NCBI GenBank assembly: GCA_938022165.1 | Contig: CALIEI010000215.1 | Span: 1 to 37,085 of the forward strand | Length of the DNA stretch: 37,085 nucleotides | Origin: an uncultured Saprospiraceae bacterium | GTDB lineage: Bacteria > Bacteroidota > Bacteroidia > Chitinophagales > Saprospiraceae | Direction of reading: 5' to 3' | Part shown: positions 15,737 through 24,534 of the stretch, in pieces | Layout: every line of letters starts with the position of its first letter | Numbering within the stretch: the stretch's first letter is position 1 | Notes under the pieces: generated by a model | Database searches by the model: none | Seen by the model: the letters and a program-made list of their open reading frames with translations, nothing else | What the model was told of the DNA's origin: nothing | Translations under genes and position numbers: made by a program

Positions 15737-17152
15737 TTAGTCCACATTGTCGTGTAGGTATGAGTTGTCAGTGACCAACTCTATCCTACCTGTATTTTCC
15801 TTAACCGTCCAATTAGACAGTTCATTTTCTTTGCGTTGTTGCTTGCCTTTGTCGAGGTTGACACCACGTCTGAGGTAAGCAGGTTCTTTTTCCAATTTGG
15901 TGATACGCTCAGGTGACTGGAGATCAGTCTGCTCAGCGCGCATACGCTCGATGCGTTGGCGCTCAGCTTCTTGATCAAAAGGGTCATCTTGGATTATATT
16001 GTCATTAGTGAGTTCCGCTTTTTGATAGTTTTCTGTGATGCTTGCCATGCGGTCCATGACATTATCAAATTCAACTACTTTAGTTTTTTCAGATTTTTCT
16101 GTGAAGTCCGAAATCTTTTTGATGTCTTCATTTGGTTCATCGTCCAATGCAACCACCACTTTCTTGTTAGCACCACCAAAATTCTTTTCTACATTATTTC
16201 TTTCGAAACCAGTAGCGATTACCGTTACAGAAATTTCATCTTCCAGAGTTTCATCGTAGCAGTTACCCCAGATCAAGTCTGTGCCGTAGCCTGCTTCTTC
16301 TTGTACAAATTCTGTAATTTCAGATATCTCATCCATGGTCACTTCGCTAGTACCCGATGCGATATTGATCAAGATATGTTGAGCTCCTCTGATATTGTTA
16401 TCTTCTAGCAAGGGAGAATTGAGTGCACGATCAACAGCTTCTTTTGCACGTTGCTCTCCTTTTGCACGGGCAGTACCCATGATGGCAACACCTGAATCTT
16501 TCATAACCGTGTTGACATCCTCAAAATCCACGTTGACATAACCTGCAACAGTGATGATCTCTGCAATACCCTTGGCAGCAGTAGTCAATATATCATCAGC
16601 ATGACCGAATGCTTCACGCAATGTAAGGTTGCCATGAATAGAACGTAATTTATCGTTGCTGATGATAACTAGTGTATCTACATTTGCTTTCAACTCTTCG
16701 AGACCAGACAAGCCTTGTGTAGACCTTCTCCGCCCTTCGAATGTAAATGGTAGCGTCACAATCGCCACAGTAAGTATGCCCATCTCTTTAGACAACTTAG
16801 CAATAATCGGTGCAGCTCCTGTACCCGTACCACCACCCATACCGGCAGTGATGAATAGCATCTTAGTATTATCAGCTAAAAAAGCACGTACTTCTTCTAC
16901 TGACTCTATGCAAGCTTCTCTTCCTACATCTGGAATAGAACCCGCTCCTCTTCCTTCAGTTAGGTTTGGCCCTAGTCGCAATCTAGTCGGTACTGGACTT
17001 GCTTCTAGTGCTTGAGAATCTGTATTACAAATCGCAAAGTCAACGCCTACAATACCTTGTGAGTACATGTGTTGCACCGCGTTGCTTCCGCCTCCGCCAA
17101 CTCCTAATACTTTGATTATAGATTTATCATCTCTTGTTAAGTCAAAAATCAT
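15737..17152 (-). CDS. ftsZ: Cell division protein FtsZ
   Basis: 471 residues. FtsZ is the tubulin-like GTPase that polymerises into the division ring. The nucleotide site is intact: VLGVGGGGSNAV near residues 15-25 and the tubulin signature GGGTGTG at 106-112, with NTDSQAL and the T7-loop region NVDFEDV-TVM (residues about 207-217) completing the catalytic interface. After the globular part (about residue 320) comes a 100-residue charged linker, the conserved binding peptide EPAYLRR (423-429) and a further 42 residues ending SYLHDNVD, a second C-terminal motif I associate with Bacteroidota FtsZ. Last gene of the dcw run; 115 bases separate it from ftsA, including a GAGTAT/ATACTC hairpin (17231-17249), so it may also have its own promoter. 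The terminator follows at 15627-15656. Confidence 0.98.
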   Translation of the reverse strand: MIFDLTRDDKSIIKVLGVGGGGSNAVQHMYSQGIVGVDFAICNTDSQALEASPVPTRLRLGPNLTEGRGAGSIPDVGREACIESVEEVRAFLADNTKMLFITAGMGGGTGTGAAPIIAKLSKEMGILTVAIVTLPFTFEGRRRSTQGLSGLEELKANVDTLVIISNDKLRSIHGNLTLREAFGHADDILTTAAKGIAEIITVAGYVNVDFEDVNTVMKDSGVAIMGTARAKGEQRAKEAVDRALNSPLLEDNNIRGAQHILINIASGTSEVTMDEISEITEFVQEEAGYGTDLIWGNCYDETLEDEISVTVIATGFERNNVEKNFGGANKKVVVALDDEPNEDIKKISDFTEKSEKTKVVEFDNVMDRMASITENYQKAELTNDNIIQDDPFDQEAERQRIERMRAEQTDLQSPERITKLEKEPAYLRRGVNLDKGKQQRKENELSNWTVKENTGRIELVTDNSYLHDNVD

Positions 17153-17267
17153 GGCATGAATGTTTTAAAGTGTTTTTAAAATTAGTTCTTAATTAATGGT
17201 TAAGTTTTTTTTAACCCATTTAAAGTCCTTGAGTATTGTTCTGATACTCGATTTATATAATTCGTGT

Positions 17268-18653
17268 TTACTGTAAGTCTGAATCGTTTTTCTCTTCAAA
17301 GAAATCAATAGCAGGCTTGAGAATATTACGCTTAAACCAACCTTCATTCTCTTCCACTTTATCTTCTTCAAGCACTGGTTCAGTGGTTGGCTCTTCTGCT
17401 TCCTCTACTGACTCGTTAATAGCCTCTTCTACCTCATGGATAGCTGCTGCCAATTCTCTTTCTTCTTGCTCTTTCCGTGCTTCGGTCTCAATACCATTGA
17501 TCAATAATCCTATTGCCGTCGCATAAGCTGGGTGATACAAATCTTCTTTATAACCTGAAGCTAACTTGTCTATTGGATAGCCAATACGTGTACTCATTCC
17601 AGTGCAAAGTTCAACTGTTTTTCTGATATCATTCAACATGGATGTACCTCCTGTCAAAACAATCCCAGCAATCAGCTGTCTCTCGTAACCTGACTCTTGA
17701 AATTTCATCATGATGAAATCAAAGATCTCCTCTACTCTCGCTTGGATTATTCTAGCAAGTGTCGTTTGTGAAATTCTCTTTGCATCTCTTCCCTTAATTC
17801 CTGCAATTGCTATTTCTGTATTGTATTCTAATAAAGAAGGCATGGACGTACCGTGCTTTATCTTTAGTTTTTCTGCACTATCTGGCATCACTGAACAGCC
17901 TGACTTAATATCATCAGTGATCACATTTCCTCCTAAGGCCACTACAGCAGAATACCTTAAAATTCCATCTTTAAAAATCGCAATGTCCGTAGTCGCCCCT
18001 CCTATATCTACCAAAGCTACTCCTGCTTCTTTCTCTTCTTCACTAAGCACTGCATCAGATGAAGCTAGTAAATTGAGCCTCATATTACTCATTTCAAGAC
18101 CCGCTTTTTCAACACTACGTTCTATACTATGCATGGCCGTAACCTTAGTCGTAACGATATCAAAATTGGCTTCTATTCTGCGCCCTGCCATCCCGATTGG
18201 ATCTGGAATACCTTGTTCACTATCTATAGTAAATTCTTGTGGAACAATGTCCAAAATTTTCAAACCTGGCTTCAACACTACTTTATGCATATCAGCGATC
18301 AATCTTTCGATATCCTCAACTGAAACCTCCACATCTAAATCATCTCTAGTGAGGATTCCTCTCTTTGTTGTAATGTTGATGTACTTGTTAGAAATACCTA
18401 CATATACTGACTCGATGGATTGTCCAATACGGTTCTCAAGATTTTTGACAACCTCTTTGATAGATTTAGACACCTTGTCTGTGTTACTAATAATACCTCT
18501 CAGTACTCCATTAGCTTTCACACTAGATTCGGCAAGTACTTTGATCATACCGTACTCATCCTTAAATCCAGCAAGACCTGTAATCTTGCAAGTCCCTATG
18601 TCGATAGAGACGACTGTTTTTCTTAAGTTTTTTGATTTTTCCTTCTGCTGCAT
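17268..18653 (-). CDS. ftsA: Cell division protein FtsA
   Basis: 461 residues. FtsA is the actin-like ATPase that tethers FtsZ filaments to the inner membrane and recruits later division proteins. Visible motifs: the phosphate 1 loop VVSIDIGTCKITGLAGF near the N-terminus, the FtsA-specific 1C region in place of actin subdomain 1B (residues about 85-165), phosphate 2 ALVDIGGATTDIAIFKDG, and the adenosine motif IVLTGGTSMLNDI. After an acidic linker rich in Glu (EEAINESVEEAEEPTTEP) the C-terminus GWFKRNILKPAIDFFEE can form the amphipathic membrane-binding helix, although the last residues are acidic. It starts 30 bases after ftsQ and precedes ftsZ, the standard order. Confidence 0.97.
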   Translation of the reverse strand: MQQKEKSKNLRKTVVSIDIGTCKITGLAGFKDEYGMIKVLAESSVKANGVLRGIISNTDKVSKSIKEVVKNLENRIGQSIESVYVGISNKYINITTKRGILTRDDLDVEVSVEDIERLIADMHKVVLKPGLKILDIVPQEFTIDSEQGIPDPIGMAGRRIEANFDIVTTKVTAMHSIERSVEKAGLEMSNMRLNLLASSDAVLSEEEKEAGVALVDIGGATTDIAIFKDGILRYSAVVALGGNVITDDIKSGCSVMPDSAEKLKIKHGTSMPSLLEYNTEIAIAGIKGRDAKRISQTTLARIIQARVEEIFDFIMMKFQESGYERQLIAGIVLTGGTSMLNDIRKTVELCTGMSTRIGYPIDKLASGYKEDLYHPAYATAIGLLINGIETEARKEQEERELAAAIHEVEEAINESVEEAEEPTTEPVLEEDKVEENEGWFKRNILKPAIDFFEEKNDSDLQ

Positions 18654-18683
18654 AGTATTGTTATAATTAAGTATTTATAGTGT

Positions 18684-19484
18684 CTAACTTTTTATCTTCT
18701 TATCACAAACCACTTGATTGTCAAATCTCAAGTCAATAGTTTGGTATGTTTTCCAACCTTTATAGGATATGCCATTTTTATAAAACGCCATCAATTTTTC
18801 TAACTTCCAATCAAAGTCATCAAGGCTTCCAAATTTGATTTCATGATCTCCAATCTTTGGTATCAATTCAGCCTCTCCTTTTTTATTGATATAAATTTGA
18901 TCAAGCTGCGCTGTCAAAAAAGGATCTTTATTGATAGTCAATCCTAACTGATAAATATCGTAGAGCGTTCCTTTCTTCTCTTGAAAATTCATATCGTGAT
19001 ACTGCGGAACGAACCCATGTGCTACCAATACTCTTGGCGTAAAGTTGGCAGAAATAGGCAGCCTAATTCCATCTTCATCAAGAAAATAATTACTCCCATT
19101 TTCGTCTACTATCCTCAATATTGCCTTTCTAGGCACTACGTCGACGTGTACCTTATTTAATGCATCAATAAATACATTTGCATCCTTGATATGCGGTACA
19201 TTTTTTAACAAATTTTCAACTGATAATACATCAATGTCTTGTATTGGTATACCTACCAAATCAAACCCGTATGTCCTTTCAATAATATTGCTGATGTCCT
19301 TTTCCACCAACATACTTTTGCTTTCCCCTAGGGTATCAATATTAATTTCGACTACAGAAGAATTCTTATTTCTTATGGTGACAGCAGCAGCAATCAACAT
19401 GGCGAATAGGGCTATGCCCAGCAGTGCAAGCAAGACTTGCTTCACTGTTTTCGCTGGATCGTAGTATGATATTCTTTTTCCCAT
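18684..19484 (-). CDS. ftsQ: Cell division protein FtsQ
   Basis: 266 residues from the ATG at 19484; a TTG five codons upstream (19499), one base after the murC stop, is an alternative start. FtsQ is a bitopic membrane protein that links cytoplasmic and periplasmic parts of the divisome and binds FtsB/FtsL. A short basic cytoplasmic tail (MGKRISYYDPAKTVKQ) is followed by a transmembrane helix (VLLALLGIALFAMLIAAAVTI) and a periplasmic POTRA-like domain (KDISNIIERTYGFDLVGIPIQDIDVLSVENLLKNVPHIKDANVFIDALNKVHVDVVPRKAILRI), then a beta domain ending TYQTIDLRFDNQVVCDKK. Length and order in the cluster fit. The sequence is divergent, as usual for FtsQ outside Proteobacteria, so position strengthens the call. 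Confidence 0.92.
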   Translation of the reverse strand: MGKRISYYDPAKTVKQVLLALLGIALFAMLIAAAVTIRNKNSSVVEINIDTLGESKSMLVEKDISNIIERTYGFDLVGIPIQDIDVLSVENLLKNVPHIKDANVFIDALNKVHVDVVPRKAILRIVDENGSNYFLDEDGIRLPISANFTPRVLVAHGFVPQYHDMNFQEKKGTLYDIYQLGLTINKDPFLTAQLDQIYINKKGEAELIPKIGDHEIKFGSLDDFDWKLEKLMAFYKNGISYKGWKTYQTIDLRFDNQVVCDKKIKS

Positions 19485-19500
19485 TTCTGCTTTGCTCAAT

Positions 19501-20847
19501 TTATTTTAAGGCATTTTTTATGCCTTGTACTTCTGTGTTGATGTCTCCTGCCCCTAGGCTTAATAAGACGTCAACTTTTTTATTTGTAAAGAACTTTACG
19601 AGTTCTTTTTTTGCTATTATTTTTTTGCTTTTTGATTTCATTAAATCAAAAATGGTTTTGCTTGTCACTCCTTTTATCGGCTTTTCTCTCGCTGGATAAA
19701 TTGGAATCAAAATCGCTTCATCTAACAAATCCAATGCTCGGGCAAATCCCTTTTTAAAATCTTTTGTCCGACTATATAAATGCGGTTGAAACACCCCCGT
19801 TAATTTCCTTCCTGGATAAAGCATTCTAGCTGCCTTAATGGCTGCTTTCAGCTCTGTAGGATGGTGTGCGTAATCATCTATATATGTCAGATCTTTTTTT
19901 CTGATTATAAATTCAAACCTTCGCTTCACTCCTTTAAATGTAGAAAGCGCCTTGCGCACATCTTTCTCTTTCACTTTTACAAGTCTAGCAAGACTGATAG
20001 CTGCTACTGCATTTTCTACATTGTGGATACCAGGCAAAGTAAACTTAAGATCTCTCCACGCTGCTTTACCATCGCAGTAATCAAAGTAGAAGTATCCATT
20101 TTTTACTTGGACATTTTCTGCTCGAATTTCTTTTGTCTCGATACCATAGTGTCGTTTACTTACGCCTATCGGTTTTCTCAACTGAAGATCGTCTTGCAGG
20201 AACAAATGCCCCCCTTTGTTGATCTTCCTTGAAAAGGCGGCAAAGCCACTACTTTTCATCTGCTTTGCATCTTGATATATATCAAGGTGATCTGCATCCA
20301 TCGAAGTTATAGCTGCAGCAAAAGGATCCAAGTGTAAAAAGCTACGATCATATTCGTCTGCTTCCACCACAACTACCTTACTTTTCCCTGCTACAAAATT
20401 GGATTTGTAGTTGCTTGCAATTCCTCCTAAGAAGGCATTGCAGTCAACTCCACCCGTTTTTAGTAGATGAGTAAGTATGGCACTGGTAGTTGTTTTCCCA
20501 TGTGTCCCTGCTACTGCTAAGGTTTTCTTTTCTTTGGTAATCCAACCGAGCACTTCAGCTCGCTTATGCATAGGGATTACCGATTTCAATAAATACTTTT
20601 TCTCTTGGTTGCTATCCGGTATAGCCGGCGTATAGACTACCAAGTCAATGTTCGTTGGAATCAAATTCACATCTTCGTTGTAGTGAATCTTCATACCTAA
20701 TTTTTCAAGTTGTACACATAGCTTGCTTCGCGTCTTATCGTACCCAAACACTTGGATACCGATGTTATGCATGTACCTTGCTATTGCACTCATTCCTATT
20801 CCTCCAATTCCTAAGAAGTATACATTTTTCAGTTTGCTCACTTTCAT
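19501..20847 (-). CDS. murC: UDP-N-acetylmuramate--L-alanine ligase MurC
   Basis: 448 residues. MurC adds L-alanine to UDP-MurNAc using ATP, the first step of the peptide stem of peptidoglycan, in the cytoplasm. Motifs: the N-terminal UDP-binding glycine-rich loop FLGIGGIGMSAIARYMH (residues 11-27), the Mur-ligase ATP loop GTHGKTTT (114-121), VVVEADEYDRSF in the central domain, and DDYAHHPTELKAAI leading into the C-terminal domain (GVFQPHLYSRTKDF). Length and motifs are standard. Its ATG directly follows the stop of murG with no gap, so translation of the two is probably coupled. It is the only Mur ligase besides MurE in the cluster. Confidence 0.97.
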   Translation of the reverse strand: MKVSKLKNVYFLGIGGIGMSAIARYMHNIGIQVFGYDKTRSKLCVQLEKLGMKIHYNEDVNLIPTNIDLVVYTPAIPDSNQEKKYLLKSVIPMHKRAEVLGWITKEKKTLAVAGTHGKTTTSAILTHLLKTGGVDCNAFLGGIASNYKSNFVAGKSKVVVVEADEYDRSFLHLDPFAAAITSMDADHLDIYQDAKQMKSSGFAAFSRKINKGGHLFLQDDLQLRKPIGVSKRHYGIETKEIRAENVQVKNGYFYFDYCDGKAAWRDLKFTLPGIHNVENAVAAISLARLVKVKEKDVRKALSTFKGVKRRFEFIIRKKDLTYIDDYAHHPTELKAAIKAARMLYPGRKLTGVFQPHLYSRTKDFKKGFARALDLLDEAILIPIYPAREKPIKGVTSKTIFDLMKSKSKKIIAKKELVKFFTNKKVDVLLSLGAGDINTEVQGIKNALK

Positions 20848-21951
20848 TTAAGTAAGTTTTTTGCTAACCAACTGAAGCACTTCTTGTGCAATTTTATTAG
20901 CAGCATCTGTGATGGCTAAGGATTTTATCTTTGTGGCCAAATCCTTTCTTTTATCAGAGTCATTGAGTAATTGTTCAACGCTGGGTAATAAAGCTTCATT
21001 AATTGTATTGTCGGGAATTAATAAAGCGGCCCCTTTGTCGACCAATGCTTTTGCATTATAGGTTTGGTGATCTTCAGCTACATTAGGAGAAGGAACCAAT
21101 ACAACTGGTTTTCCTACTACCATCAATTCTGAAATAGTTCCCGCACCTGCTCTAGCGATGATCACATCACACATGCTATATGCTAAATCCATTCTATCAA
21201 TAAATGCACTCATTCGTACATTTGGTAACTGTGCCGTTGCACTGTTTTTATAATCATTTTCATAAAGCGATCCACATTGCCATAAAATTTGGATATCAGG
21301 ACGTGCTTTAAAAAAGTCCGTATTTTTTGCCATTGCTTTGTTGAAGCTCCAAGCTCCTAAGCTACCTCCTATCATCAATAAGATTGGCTTGTTGATATCA
21401 AATCCAAAATACTTACAAGCTTCTTCTTTGCTTGCATCCAGCTTCAAAATTGATGCACGTACTGGATTGCCAGTAAACACAATTTTCTCTGCTGGAAAAG
21501 CAGATTCCATATCAGGGTAAGCCACACAAATGCAATTTACCTTTTTGGCTAACAACCTATTCGTGATGCCCGCATAAGAATTCTGCTCTTGTATCAAAGT
21601 CGGAATTCCTTTTGCGCTTGCTACTCGAAGCGTTGGCCCACTTGCAAACCCTCCTACACCAACTACTACATCGGGCTTAAAAGATTTTATCAAACGATTG
21701 GCTTTCCAAAGGCTACTTAGCAATTTGACCGGGAACAAAATATTTCTCCACATTCTCTTGCGATGAAATCCGCTGATCCACAACCCTTCAATGGTATATC
21801 CCGCTTTCGGGACTTTTTCCATTTCTATCTTGCCTTGGGCACCAATAAAAAATATGTCAATGTTATTATCTATCTGCTTGAGTGCATTGGCTATGGATAT
21901 GGCAGGAAATATATGTCCTCCACTTCCACCTCCACTTATTATTATTTTCAT
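20848..21951 (-). CDS. murG: Lipid II synthase MurG (UDP-GlcNAc transferase)
   Basis: 367 residues. MurG transfers GlcNAc from UDP-GlcNAc to lipid I on the inner face of the cytoplasmic membrane, giving lipid II. The N-terminal glycine loop GGGSGGHIFPAI (residues 7-18) and the second loop GGSLGAWSFN are present, as are the acceptor-binding VGVGGFASGP and the nucleotide-sugar site AGAGTISELMVVGKPVVLVPSPNVAEDHQTYNAKAL. This is a GT28 enzyme of normal length. Its stop codon is immediately followed by the start of murC. The gap to ftsW upstream is 34 bases. Confidence 0.97.
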   Translation of the reverse strand: MKIIISGGGSGGHIFPAISIANALKQIDNNIDIFFIGAQGKIEMEKVPKAGYTIEGLWISGFHRKRMWRNILFPVKLLSSLWKANRLIKSFKPDVVVGVGGFASGPTLRVASAKGIPTLIQEQNSYAGITNRLLAKKVNCICVAYPDMESAFPAEKIVFTGNPVRASILKLDASKEEACKYFGFDINKPILLMIGGSLGAWSFNKAMAKNTDFFKARPDIQILWQCGSLYENDYKNSATAQLPNVRMSAFIDRMDLAYSMCDVIIARAGAGTISELMVVGKPVVLVPSPNVAEDHQTYNAKALVDKGAALLIPDNTINEALLPSVEQLLNDSDKRKDLATKIKSLAITDAANKIAQEVLQLVSKKLT

Positions 21952-21985
21952 TGCACTCAGCGGTCAATTTTTTTATTTTGTTTTC

Positions 21986-23125
21986 TTAGTCTCCTAAGGA
22001 TTCAATATGTCTACTCACACTAAGAATAATTCCTATCATCATACTTGCAAAAATAAAGGACGTACCTCCCATACTTACTAAAGGCATCGTCACCCCTGTT
22101 ACTGGCACCATGTGTACCGATACTGCAATATTCACAAAAGCTTGAATGGTCAGGCAAACAGTAAATCCGACTGCCAACATAGCTCCAAAGGCTTTTTCAC
22201 TTTTTGTCACCAGCACTGTTGTTCGAATAAAAAGCCAAACAAACATGCATATTATTATCAATGCGCCCATCAAACCATACTCCTCTGTTATAATTGCATA
22301 TATAAAATCTGCAAAGGGAGACGGCAGTAGATTTCTCTGAGAACTATTACCAGGTCCTACACCTATCCACTCTCCACTGGCGATTGCAATTTTTGATTGC
22401 TGTACTTGATAACCTCCGTCTGCATTGGTTACAAATTCTTGTAATCTAGAGGTCCAAGTATCTACCCTTGAAAAATCTGGTACAAACTGACTGATTATAA
22501 TCAAGATGGCAAATAATACTATTCCTGAAAAAACCAATAAAGCCAAAAACTTCCAATGAACTCTACCGACAAACATCATTATAAAGCATGTACTGAATAA
22601 GATGATCGCTGAAGACAAATCCGCTAGTGCTATCAATCCACATATAAATAATATGGGTACTAATATTGATCTAAAGGCGGTATTAAAATCCTCTATATAC
22701 TCTTGCTTTGACCCTATCGAACTAGCCACATATGTTATCAATGCTAACTTTGCAAAATCTGAAGTCTGAAATGTCAAATCAATAAATGGAACTGCTATCC
22801 ATCTACGGGCATCATTTATGTCCTCCCCTTGCCACAATGTATAAACCAACATGGGGACAGTTATTGCTAGGAAAAAGGGTGCCCACTTTTTATAGTTTTC
22901 ATAGGGTATTTTATACATAATATACATGATGAAAAAACTAGCCGCAATTATCATCATATGCTTCATCAAGAAGAACTCAGTGTTGCCACCTTTTACTCTA
23001 AAGGCCATACTCCCTGTAGAACTGTAAACTGCTAACAAAGAAACCAATGCCAATACTATTGCAATCAACCATATGGCCGTATCTCCTCTTAACTCGGAGC
23101 GTAAGGATTTTGCTAGTGATGACAT
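21986..23125 (-). CDS. ftsW: Septal peptidoglycan polymerase FtsW
   Basis: 379 residues with about ten membrane segments. FtsW is a SEDS-family glycosyltransferase that polymerises lipid II at the septum with its partner PBP (FtsI). Signatures: AVYSSTGSMAF in the first helix region, DDARRWI-type segment NDARRWIAVPFIDLTFQTSDFAKLALI with the Q-x-S-x-x-x-K core, and the C-terminal PVTGVTMPLVSMGGTSFIFASMMIGIILSVSRHIES. The catalytic Asp expected in the large periplasmic loop probably lies in the stretch around NLLPSPFADFIYAIITEEYG. Only 13 bases separate it from mraY; in most genomes murD occupies that position. Cluster context rather than sequence alone separates FtsW from RodA. Confidence 0.96.
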   Translation of the reverse strand: MSSLAKSLRSELRGDTAIWLIAIVLALVSLLAVYSSTGSMAFRVKGGNTEFFLMKHMMIIAASFFIMYIMYKIPYENYKKWAPFFLAITVPMLVYTLWQGEDINDARRWIAVPFIDLTFQTSDFAKLALITYVASSIGSKQEYIEDFNTAFRSILVPILFICGLIALADLSSAIILFSTCFIMMFVGRVHWKFLALLVFSGIVLFAILIIISQFVPDFSRVDTWTSRLQEFVTNADGGYQVQQSKIAIASGEWIGVGPGNSSQRNLLPSPFADFIYAIITEEYGLMGALIIICMFVWLFIRTTVLVTKSEKAFGAMLAVGFTVCLTIQAFVNIAVSVHMVPVTGVTMPLVSMGGTSFIFASMMIGIILSVSRHIESLGD

Positions 23126-23138
23126 AGTTGTTTTCTTC

Positions 23139-24401
23139 TTATCTTAACTTTAGTGTGATGATGGTAAATGCTGCCAACATCAAACCTAATATCCAAAATC
23201 TAGTAACTATCTTAGGTTCAGGTATCCCGACTTTCTGATAGTGATGATGTATCGGACTCATTTTAAAAATGCGTCTGCCTTCACCATATTTTTTCCTAGT
23301 GTATTTAAAGTATGATACTTGCATGATTACGGATAGACTTTCTATCATAAATATTCCGCACAGTATCGGTATTAACAATTCTTTTCTAATCAAAATAGCC
23401 AAGGTTGCAATGGCTCCCCCGAGCATTAAACTTCCCGTATCTCCCATAAAAACTTGGGCCGGATATGAGTTGTACCACAAAAAACCTATACATCCACCTA
23501 TAAATGCCGAAGCATAAACTATCAATTCACCAGTATGTGGCTGATATAAAATATTCAAATAATTGGCAGCTATAACATTACCTGATAAATATGCTAATAT
23601 CCCAATGGTAGCTCCAATTATGGCGGAGGTCCCCGTAGCTAAGCCGTCAATCCCATCTGTCAAATTCGCTCCATTCGAAACACCTGTAATTATAAAAACT
23701 ACAACGGGTATAAAAATAACCCATACATATTTTCGAGCCTGTTCTACTTCTAAGAACCAAAGTAAATTGCTATAATCCAATTCATTTCCTTTCAAAAAAG
23801 GCATATTGGTAAGCGTTGTATTTACTGTTGCGTATTCTATTTTTTCTTTGATGTTCGAAGGATTCTTAGCAACATAGGTATCTACAATTTCATACCGCTC
23901 TGCCATTGCCTCACCTTTTTCCATTACAATAGAAATGTCTTTACTATAGAGCATAACTAAGGCAACAAAAATCCCTAAAACAACTTGCCCCAGTATCTTA
24001 AACTTTCCAGCTAATCCTTTCTTATCCTTTTTAAAGACCTTGATATAATCATCTAAAAAGCCAATTCCTGCCAAGAACACTGTTGCAATCAACATGGTCA
24101 AAATATAGGTATTGAATACCTTCGCAAAAAGCAAAGTTGGAATTACAATAGCTAACAAGATTATAATTCCGCCCATTGTTGGCGTCCCTTGTTTCTCTAA
24201 TTGACCTTGCAATCCTAAATCCCTAACTGTCTCCCCTATCTGCAATCTTCTCAATCTATTGATAATTCCTTTTCCAAATAAAATAGAAATGACTAAGGAA
24301 AAAATAAAAGACAGACCCGCTCTAATACTTAAGAACTTATATAAATTTTCACCACCAAAATCAAAATGAGTAGCCAGATATTCAAATAAGTAATAAAGCA
24401 T
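23139..24401 (-). CDS. mraY: Phospho-MurNAc-pentapeptide transferase MraY
   Basis: 420 residues, about ten membrane helices. MraY transfers phospho-MurNAc-pentapeptide to undecaprenyl phosphate, making lipid I. Motifs: GTPTMGG near residue 72, the metal-binding FLDDYIKVFKKDKKGL (Asp117-Asp118), the catalytic NLTDGIDGLATG (246-257), MGDTGSLMLGG and the cytoplasmic histidine loop MSPIHHHYQKVG. It is longer than the roughly 360-residue E. coli enzyme because of an insert of about 70 residues (around 155-225, including ERYEIVDTYVAKNPSNIKEKIEY) between helices, which I recall as a Bacteroidota trait. The 133-base gap from murE contains a strong hairpin (24436-24475). Confidence 0.97.
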   Translation of the reverse strand: MLYYLFEYLATHFDFGGENLYKFLSIRAGLSFIFSLVISILFGKGIINRLRRLQIGETVRDLGLQGQLEKQGTPTMGGIIILLAIVIPTLLFAKVFNTYILTMLIATVFLAGIGFLDDYIKVFKKDKKGLAGKFKILGQVVLGIFVALVMLYSKDISIVMEKGEAMAERYEIVDTYVAKNPSNIKEKIEYATVNTTLTNMPFLKGNELDYSNLLWFLEVEQARKYVWVIFIPVVVFIITGVSNGANLTDGIDGLATGTSAIIGATIGILAYLSGNVIAANYLNILYQPHTGELIVYASAFIGGCIGFLWYNSYPAQVFMGDTGSLMLGGAIATLAILIRKELLIPILCGIFMIESLSVIMQVSYFKYTRKKYGEGRRIFKMSPIHHHYQKVGIPEPKIVTRFWILGLMLAAFTIITLKLR

Positions 24402-24435
24402 TTATACGAGTGTCATTTTTAGTTCTTTTAAAAGT

Positions 24436-24475
24436 CAGCCGGAGCCGAGAATCAAGGTGATTCTCGGTCCAGCTG
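24436..24475 (-). promoter_or_regulatory. Stable hairpin between murE and mraY
   Basis: CCGAGAATCA (24445-24454) pairs perfectly with TGATTCTCGG (24458-24467) around a 3-base loop, and the stem extends outward through GGA/TCC and CAGC/GCTG with single bulges. It sits in the only sizeable gap (133 bases) of the ftsI-ftsA part of the operon. No T-tract directly follows in the sense of transcription, so it may be an RNA processing or stability element, or a REP-like insertion, more than a terminator. Confidence 0.6.
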
Positions 24476-24534
24476 TCCAATCTGAGAATGATAATAGTCC
24501 CTCCACTACTATTTATCTTTATTGGAATTACCAA

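Noticed and set aside
17710-18666. 318-residue plus-strand open frame opposite ftsA
   Set aside because: It lies entirely antisense to the well-supported ftsA gene; its protein is a Ser/Ile/Leu-rich shadow with no motif.
24480-24493. 14-base match ATCTGAGAATGATA shared with 1099-1112
   Set aside because: Several 14-base matches are expected by chance in a 37 kb AT-rich window, and the flanks do not agree.
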